A stretch of DNA of 64,000 nucleotides from Tomocerus qinae (Eukaryota; Arthropoda; Collembola; Entomobryomorpha; Tomoceridae): contig CM034547.1 of assembly GCA_020055645.1 (NCBI GenBank), forward strand, positions 28,954,513 to 29,018,512, written 5' to 3'. The notes under the pieces are model-generated. The model was not told the DNA's origin. It was given only the letters and a program-made list of their open reading frames with translations, and did no database searches. The stretch's first letter is position 1. The number at the start of each line of letters is the position of its first letter. This document shows positions 56,680 through 64,000 of the stretch, piece after piece. The translations under genes were made by a program, and so were the position numbers.

Positions 56680-56850
56680 TAATCCAGTAATGCGTACATC
56701 AGAAAAGCAGAGGGATACAATAGTTCATTAAAAAGCAACACAGAATCCAGTAATACGTACACCAGAAAAGCAGAAGGATTCAATAGCTCATAAAATAGCA
56801 AGACTGGATCCCACAGTGCGTACACCGGAGAAGCAAAAAGGATGCCGTTG
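56680..56850 (+). pseudogene. decayed ORF with a repeated R-T-P-E-K-Q motif
   Basis: Three approximate 60-63 bp units encode N-P-V-M-R-T-S-E-K-Q, N-P-V-I-R-T-P-E-K-Q and D-P-T-V-R-T-P-E-K-Q. They are separated by A-H-K-I-A-R-L type linkers, with one TAA stop in the first linker. Reiterated R-x-x-P-x-x-R-x-x-E-x-Q blocks are common in the N-terminal part of Helitron-like helicase ORFs of arthropods. I call it a remnant of such an element together with the duplicated basic ORF just upstream. No helicase motif follows. Confidence 0.35.
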
Positions 56851-57627
56851 CTAAAAGTTTTCAAAAAACAATGCAGCACCTGCCAAAACACAATAAATCG
56901 AAAACGTGTGAAGGTTGACAATACGGAACTTTGATTATGGATATTTTCAGCTAGCGTCCATCATCACATTGACATTCAAATTCGGTAGTCATCGAAAAAT
57001 TATTTCGTATTTATATTTCAAATATTATCAACTGTACAATTTAACGGTCATCGTAAAATTATTTTCGTGAATGGTGTGAAAACAGCTGCCCACTTATTTT
57101 ACATTTTACCTACTTTACCATAAGAAAGTCACCAAACCCAAATTTACGGCGGGAGTAACTATGACTCTTTTATGGGTCCCATTGTCCCTGTCTACTATCT
57201 ACCGAAACCACAATCAAAGAGATTGATGTGGGCGGTGGGGAAACTAATGAACTCAAATCTAGTTCTGCATTATGGGGAAACACGAGAGGTATAGAAAAGT
57301 GGAACATCTAGGTCAACTTTGAAATATTACTACTGCACTGCCGTCGTTTTCGTCACTCACTCAGTGAGGTGGAATGCGGCTAGATTTCCTTCGGGTCTTT
57401 TAGTTCAAGTGTCTGTTTTCAAAATTCAATTGGTTTTTACATCATATAAAGTAGTCGTTTCGGAATTTCTTCGGAAAAAACTCCTTAAACAACTTTTTAA
57501 ATACTATATGGCAAATACCTTAAACCCCCTGTCTGGGGAAGTGGTCAACTTTCATTCTGTTCATTCTAACCACTTCTTTTGACTCCTTTACACTTTTCAT
57601 GTTACCGAATGCATTCAAAATACATTT

Positions 57628-57700
57628 CAGGGCCGGTCTGTCTAGGGGCTAAATGGGCGGCCGCCTGGGGCCCCACGATGTTTAACACAAAATTTTACCG
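57628..57700. mobile_element. hAT-type terminus (single end visible)
   Basis: CAGGGCCGGTCTGTCTAGGG at 57628 opens a locally G+C-rich stretch continuing GGGCGGCCGCCTGGGGCCCC. This matches the usual look of hAT non-autonomous element ends (CAGGG start, GC-rich subterminal palindrome). No matching inverted end was found within the next kilobase, so it may be truncated. Confidence 0.4.
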
Positions 57701-59292
57701 TTTTTTTTAACCTTTGACCTTTTTTGGACCTCTTATTGCCAACACCTGTGTGTAACACAGTTTATTTGTCATTATTATGACGTTTGCATAATGACCATTG
57801 GGTTTACGTAACTCCAATTGAGTCCATAATTATATCACAAAGAAAATATTTATACATTAAAAGTGGGTAAATGTAGGCAAAAGCGGTTTGGCATTACTAT
57901 CTTCTAGCATTATGGATTTTATAATAGTTAGTATAAGAGTACCTGCTACAACTTCTCTTATCATCATACCACTTGCACTTTCAGTCTAACTGAGTTACCA
58001 ATGCTTAATATTGAATAAGATTTTGGCAAAGCAATTACAATAAACTGCTCCAATTTGTAGGTAAATATGAATTGTTCAGTTAAACTTACGCCTAAATATT
58101 TTATGAGAAAAGATAGCTAACTCTTACCTGATAACCATATTATCTGTATCATGACATGTCTATCCAGCCACCCACGAAAAGAGCATAAAATAGAGGACAA
58201 GTACAAATCGTACATAATAAAAATATTCATCACAAATATTCCAAAGTAGTTTCAAGTATAGTATCGCTTTCTTTTGTCAAGTGTTCACTTTGTTATTATG
58301 CAATTTTGTATTGTGGTAGAATATTAACATATTTGCTATTCATACACCTATTATATGCGATTTTCTCTTCAGAAACTATAAGAATGTATTTGGAACGCAA
58401 AATATTTTACACAAAAGTATTCCATGCATGCCGACGAAAGACATACAATCCTTAACAATTGACGCTAACTAGGTGCCTTCATTTGTGTGAATTGATCCAT
58501 ACCATTGTTACATTTATAATAGAATTCAGGTTACTAACGATAGCATATGATTTGTAAAAAGTTCAATGTATGTGTCAATAGAGTATGGGCTATTTGTAAG
58601 TATGTAAACACTTATGGAATTTTCTTTTTTTAAAGAAAACGAAAGCATCAAATAGTTATACAAAAATGCCTACTAGATTTACTAACTCACTAAATCATGT
58701 TTTTATTCTAATGCGTCTACAACTATCAACTAAAGAGGGGTGGTTCATAAGTGTTAAAATTCTATCTCTTTTTAGTGGTCATTTCTAAAAAAAATTGATC
58801 CATTGGTTATAGTCACATTACTTTTCACGGTATAATCATAAGTAAACATCTTACTGCCACCTCAATAAAAGACAATTCTCTTTTTCATGAGTATTTGAGA
58901 AACAATAGTGAGGTCAAGTAGTTTACACTTTCATATGTAATATAATCGAACATTAGTGAATTGCAAACACTTTTGTGACACCCATACTGTATCTTTCCTA
59001 AAAGAACACAAGACCAGAGTTTTAAAAGTGCCTAATATGAAAACAAACATCGTATTTTTGTATTTTTAGTATAATATCCAGTAGAATTCGAAAATAGATT
59101 TTTGAGTAAATTACTAAGATCCCGCAACTAACATAATGTGTAATTGTTACATAATACATTGCATATCGTCATTATTATGGAAGATTTTCACAACAATAAG
59201 TTAAGGATTACCACAAGGGTACAAGAATACAAATACTTATTATATTATTACTTCACTACATGAAAGGGTTATATATTAATCGTTTGTTTTTA
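57701..59292. other. intergenic region upstream of the ionotropic receptor
   Basis: AT-rich. Any 5' exons of the ionotropic receptor (start codon, signal peptide, start of the ligand domain) should lie here or further left. I could not identify them. Nothing else is supported. Confidence 0.4.
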
Positions 59293-62200
59293 GTATGATA
59301 ACATTTATAGCTATGATGTGGAAGTTGAGACATGGATATCGAATAATTTAACAAAATACAGATTGAAAAGTGGATATGCAGTTGAAGTTTTCAATGAAAT
59401 TGTTCAGTTGTGTGACTTCAGGTATGAAAACTAACGTGTAACTATTCATTTTCATTGAACATGTTCTAAATGAATGTGTAATGTGCACTAATGCTTATTC
59501 ATTCCAAAATTATCTTGTCGCAGCTACGAAATTGTACCAGAAGTGGATACTTACAACTTTTCTAAAGCTACAGAGTTTAACATTGATGTGTTTGTCGGAT
59601 CATTCGCTCTTTTTGACAGAAAACTTGGTGAATATGTACAGCCCACTTTTATAACAGGATATTCAAGGTAGTAAATCATAAATACGCATTTAACAATGAA
59701 GAAAATAGCAAACATGAACTGGATTTTGCTTTACGAGGCAGGGTTGTCGCTTTTATAAACCACAAATTTGAAGAGAAGGGAAACGATGTGCTTCTGTCTC
59801 CTCTCGACTGGAAATTATTGCTAGCATTGCTCCTATTGCTTCTCATGTTTTCTTTTGCCAGTACAATTTTTGGATGGTTCGAAAAGTATACTGCATCCGA
59901 TTCCATATTCCATTCAATTTCAATATTTTTGAACAGAAGTAAACCCAATTTTCATTTTCTAGTCTCGTGTCTATAATTAGTAATTAGATCTACAAATAAT
60001 TCACTGTATTTTTCAGGTTCCAATTTACAATTCAGTAATTTAAGTGGACAAATTGCTTTGTGGACTACATGTGTAACTGTCTCCATTATGTGGGCTTCTT
60101 ACTCGGGAACTTTAGTCTCGACTTGGACTGTTGCTCGTTATTTTATTAATTCTCTTGAAAGATTGTTGCAGTCTCATTACGCTTTGATGTTGGAAAGAGG
60201 TTACGATAGCGGATCTCCTATTCAAGCTATAGCCGAAGTTAGTCCAACTTTTTCAGTCTTCTCTCAATTAATCATCAATCTTTGACAATTAATTGATGAA
60301 TTAATTTGACTAAATATAGACTTTTATTTTATAGTTCTTCTATTTTTACAGGCTCTACAACACATGGAAGTGATGTCCAAACTCCTTCGTAATGCTAGAG
60401 AATCTGGATTTGTATTTGAATCCTTTAATCGGTCTATTCTGAGAGTTAAAGATACTCCATCTGCATATATAATTGATGAGGAAACTGGCATATCTGCCAT
60501 TAAAAGCACAATAGGGCATTTTCCATGCAACTGGGACATGATACCTGTTCATAATATTAAATATCCCTGGTGTATGTACTTGGGAACAACGAGCCATCAC
60601 AAAGCAGCTATCAATATGGGGTAAATTTTAATCATAATAATAATAATGCTATATAAAATGGAACATTATCACTTTCCTCACCTGTAGATATATATGTACG
60701 TAAATCAAGTGAATATGGTTTGAAATTAATTTTGCCATGCTAGCACAATATTTTGATTTGCAATTTATTCAAATCTAGTCTGACACGTAGGTATATGCAC
60801 AATATCTCTTCTCTATATTATAATCGCTGTTTTAGATAGAGTAATATATTTACCTGCCTATATATGTTTGTAACAATGTGTGGTAGGGCGAGCTCAGGCA
60901 CGTATCCAGGAATTTGGGTAAGGGGGGTCGCAACAAATAGTTATGGTAAAAACTGAGCTGAGCAGGTGGGGGGCCCTACAGCCTCTTCTGTGTACGAGCT
61001 TGGCCAAAGTATCCAATACGCATGATTACGCTGGACGCCTATCTTTCGAAATTTAGTCACATATGCTGGGGGCTAGAATTCAAAATTAATGAATCACTGA
61101 CTTGGGTTACAAGATGCACTACCATTTTACTGATGGGTTCAGCGTTGTTTAGGTCAGGTTTCATAGTCGTTGAGATGACCTTACGATCGGTATAAGCCTC
61201 GCTTACGTACTGTGGAGTAAGTCTTCTCAATATACCTACACTGTAAGTATTTATTTCAGAGTTCGAAAGTTGAGAGATCAAATCATCATAAAAGACACCA
61301 TTTATGACGAATTGGGGCACTGTGATATATACCTGGGTCATCTGGGACCACAGTAGGAATTTTTGTATAAGTCTACACATCGTAGTCTACAGATAAACGA
61401 TACAAACGGAGCCCTCATAAAATAATATAACAATTAAATCACATTGTGTAATTCATAGTTTCAAAATTAATCAACTTGAGACATGAGTCGCAAGAAATGT
61501 TGTCAATTTAGTTGTGGGTTGAAAATGTCCAACATTATGATGTCATATAATAGTCCTAGAAAAGAGCTTTCCAATGGTATACGACTTGTTAATAATATCT
61601 ACATGGAAAGTATTTATTTTAAGGTTTGTAAGTTTTGGACCATATCATCATAAGCGACACTTTTTAAAATGAATTGGAGCCATTTTATCATAAGTGACAA
61701 AGGCCATTTTATCATAACCGACAATTTAAGTTTTCATGTATTTTCCTTATTTTTTCCGCACTGTATTGAGAGATAAGACTTTAAATATCGTAGTGTGTAT
61801 GTGTCTAGCCTAGGTATTTTTGGTGTAACCCATATTGATATAAGTTGTTGTTTGACTAAATTATAAACATAGTAATTAAAGGTCTACTTGCACATATGAT
61901 GTACAGCGCTTTTGTCATGTGCATAAATCTGAAAGTTATTTTCATAGTAATCCATTGTGCTTGAAAAATTAAAAGACATCTCTAGCAATTGCAATTTTAT
62001 AGTTTAAACTTTTTATGCACCGTTTGAAGGACATTTTATATGGCATATAAGAAAATTGTCGTTTATGATCATATGGTCATAAGTTGCTTATTATGCCACT
62101 AAGTGTTGTTTATGATTATATTAAGCTGTCTTCAACCAAAATTAAATACTTCCCGTGTAACTACAATAAGAAGGCTTACACCAACCGTAAGATCGTGTCA

Positions 62201-63182
62201 AGGACTATTAAATGATAATCAACGCAAAATTGGTGGGTTTTCTTCAAGCCTATGTTCAAGCCTATGATGTTCATTACAGAATTGTAATTTTACTCCAAAA
62301 TGAATTTCGAGCTTCTATTCGGTCAGAATAAATTTCTTATATCAATTAGAGGATTTTCCATCCGGATTTTTATGATATTTAAGTTTTAACTGTTATACTG
62401 TTTTCCGTTTCCACTTGAGATTATAATCTACTATCTGTTCTATGCGAATAGATTGAAACAAGTAGATCTATGACTAAATTTCTTTTGTCAGAAAATCATA
62501 AAAATGTGCTGCAGCAAGTCATGGCATGTTTAAAACTTGGTAGAATGTAAAAATGATGTCCAAACGTAATACTTATTGTATGTATATTAGCAATTAACGC
62601 GTTTTTATTTCATAATATCAACTCATTTTCTCTAAACGACCTAGTAATACATAAAAGAATAGTATAGTTATTATTCCTGGATTTTTGGGTCAACTAAGCT
62701 CATTGAATGTTATTACAACCATAACTTTCACTGATTGGCTTTCACCGGCTTTCACCAATATGTAGTCTTTGTTTACTTTGCTGGTATTTAGTAATCAACT
62801 ATCCACATTCATGCGAATATTAACAAGCTTAAATTTTGTTTTCTAGGATCATGCAATGATGTACCTTTTTAATTAGTTGTTTTCTTCCACACTGAAATAA
62901 TAAAAGATGTGTATTATTGTAAAAAATGTATCGTGATTTAGATTGCTGAAACTATCTCAATATGGCATACTGAAAAGGATACACGGAAAATGGATTCCCC
63001 GTTATCGGGGATGTCATGGGCCAACAACACCGATAATACCTGTTTTGGGACTTCAACAACTCCACTCCGCATTTTATGTGCTAATTTTTGGTTTTATTAC
63101 ATCGTTTTTCTTCCTGATTTTAGAAAAGTATATATTAATTTTAAAAAGCACGTTTTTGAATACTTTACGGTTCAAATCATAG
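59293..63182 (+). CDS. divergent ionotropic receptor (iGluR-like chemosensory channel), 5' end not found
   Basis: Chemosensory cation channel subunit of the arthropod IR family, acting in dendrites of sensory neurons. Supported exons: 59293-59421, 59522-59667, 59742-59939, 60017-60238, 60351-60620 and 62942-63182, with all phases closing. Ligand lobe S1: GYAVEVFNEIVQLCDFSYEIVPE, then NIDVFVGSFALFDRKLGEYVQPTF. TM1: LLSPLDWKLLLALLLLLLMF. Pore and TM2: ALWTTCVTVSIMWASYSGTLVSTWTV. Lobe S2 includes FNRSILRVKDTPSAYIIDEETG. The last exon has LLKLSQYGILKRI, then LGLQQLHSAFYVLIFGFITS and LILEK (TM3). The S1 Arg that binds the amino-acid ligand in glutamate receptors is not evident, as usual for divergent IRs. 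A 74-nt intron (59668-59741) restores the frame between S1 and TM1. Intron 5 is 2.3 kb and repeat-filled. The initiator is unknown. Confidence 0.8.
60890..61010. mobile_element. MITE-like GC-rich insertion in the ionotropic receptor intron
   Basis: CTCAGGCACGTATCCAGGAATTTGGG...GGGGGGTCG, followed by GGTGGGGGGCCCTACAG, is a locally G+C-rich patch in an AT-rich intron. The string C-A-G-G-C-A-C-G-T-A-T-C-C-A-G-G is typical of hAT-derived non-autonomous repeats in animals. The opposite end was not identified. Confidence 0.3.
61190..61730. repeat. diverged direct duplication, about 370 bp apart
   Basis: AAGTATTTATTT...ATCATCATAA..GACAC...GAATTGG.GC occurs at about 61245-61319 and again at about 61610-61683. 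ATCATAAG.GACA is reiterated a further two times up to 61711. The minus-strand ORF at 61057-61380 is built partly from this repeat and is not regarded as a gene. Confidence 0.55.
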
Positions 63183-63750
63183 CATAAGATTTTTGATGAT
63201 ATTAAATTGTCGTTTCGCATAAATTACTGTATGAATTCTGAAAGACAACATCGGAAATGTCACTTCAATTTATCCCCCTAAAGGTCAAAATGAGATGAAA
63301 GTTACGGTCGTATTTAGGGTAATGAATCATATAGGTTACAAATCATCCTTCCTAGCTGTAAATGGTTCGATTAATAATTGAGAATAAACATTTCAAAGAT
63401 CTCCGATTATACTAAATAAATATTAAGCTACTTTATTGCTTGCATAAAACATGTTATCTTGCAACCTGCATTCAATACCCGGCAGTTATTATACAGGTTA
63501 CAGCAGATACACACTGCATACATTACAGATTAAATAGTACAGAATTTGTGCAATGTGTTCGTGATAAACATAGTCACCTGTCTAAGTTACCATTTGTATC
63601 ACATCAAACAGCTTTGTCAGACAAGAAAGCATAGATTCTACACTTCATTCAAATAGTTACATTAGATATTATATTGACACGACATCACAACTCTTGAACC
63701 AAAACAACAGCAAATGTGTCTGATCTGAGTTGAGATTATTCCTTAAAACG
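63183..63750. other. spacer between convergent genes at the right edge
   Basis: About 570 bp, AT-rich. It should hold the 3' UTRs of the ionotropic receptor (plus) and of the partial minus-strand gene. AATAAATATTAA at 63415 is a possible signal. No other feature. Confidence 0.4.
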
Positions 63751-64000
63751 TCAGCATTGCTGAAAATCAGACCTGCAATTAGCCTCGCTAAGTCCTCTGA
63801 GTATGGCACGGATGTGTTCTGGTATCGTATTACGAAGTCCTACATCTTTGCTCATGTAGACCGCATATAAACTGCAATTAATTAAATTTACATCCAAACA
63901 CATCAAACGGGAGTCTTATCTAATGCATCTTAAAGAAGTTTTTACCTGTAAAACGGTATGTAGTATTGAAATCCTTTCTTAATGATTTGGGCTCGTTTGT
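63751..64000 (-). CDS. C-terminal end of an unrecognised protein, cut by the window edge
   Basis: Two exons on the minus strand: 63946-64000 and 63751-63871. They join across GTAAAA...TTGCAG with the frame preserved. They encode KRAQIIKKGFQYYIPFY, then SLYAVYMSKDVGLRNTIPEH, then IRAILRGLSEANC and a short tail RSDFQQC to TGA at 63751-63753. A GT directly after ...AATTGCAG could be a donor instead, in which case the tail is not real. The sequence looks like ordinary conserved protein, but I do not recognise the family. The bulk lies to the right of the window. Confidence 0.5.

Noticed and set aside
59676..59948. 90-codon minus-strand ORF over the ionotropic receptor TM1 exon
   Set aside because: It lies antisense to a well-supported exon, with no independent evidence.
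61057..61380. 107-codon minus-strand ORF in the ionotropic receptor intron
   Set aside because: It overlaps a diverged direct duplication in which the second copy is not open, so it is probably fortuitous, though composition is not extreme.

Overview
The window is a stretch of AT-rich arthropod nuclear genome. Multi-exon genes with short GT-AG introns (mostly 60-120 bp) alternate with long AT-rich intergenic tracts. An arthropod is indicated by an insect-type gustatory receptor and a divergent ionotropic receptor next to ordinary animal housekeeping genes. A DNA-PKcs gene, absent from Drosophila and nematodes, argues against a higher fly. The degenerate exonuclease family and a Mutator-like transposase are reminiscent of springtails or related early-branching hexapods, but that is only an impression.

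Layout, left to right. 1-14065 (+): PRKDC (DNA-PKcs), about 31 exons, lacking only its N-terminal end. 14422-15879 (-): RGP1, partner of RIC1 in the Rab6 exchange factor. 16590-17205: a 78-bp tandem repeat and a foldback element. 17402-18782 (-): GPN3 GTPase. 19294-20623 (-): zeta-class glutathione transferase / maleylacetoacetate isomerase. 22810-26099 (+): POMT2. 26399-28275 (-): a TASK-like two-pore potassium channel. 32181-32841 (-): a secreted or anchored orphan protein. About 33.0-40.0 kb: a gene desert. 40014-40621 (-): MPC2. 42.07-44.81 kb: a set of inverted repeats resembling a foldback transposon. 46021-52010 (+): sorbitol dehydrogenase, whose 4.4-kb second intron holds a nested exonuclease-like gene and a decayed Mutator-like transposase. 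53341-54798 (+): intronless gustatory receptor. 54.9-57.0 kb: repeats and a decayed mobile-element ORF. 59293-63182 (+): ionotropic receptor. 63751-64000 (-): edge of an unrecognised gene.

The genes do not form a pathway. They are independent loci for DNA repair, membrane traffic, RNA polymerase assembly, tyrosine and polyol metabolism, dystroglycan glycosylation, excitability, mitochondrial pyruvate import and chemosensation.

The items most worth a second look are: the TASK channel's first selectivity filter, carried on a 14-nt microexon and reading M-I-G-Y-G instead of T-I-G-Y-G; the altered active-site motif of the zeta GST; the nested exonuclease with one predicted catalytic acid missing; the POMT2 start codon split by an intron; the inverted-repeat complex at 42-45 kb; and the orphan secreted protein. 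I saw no CRISPR array, rRNA or convincing tRNA gene.
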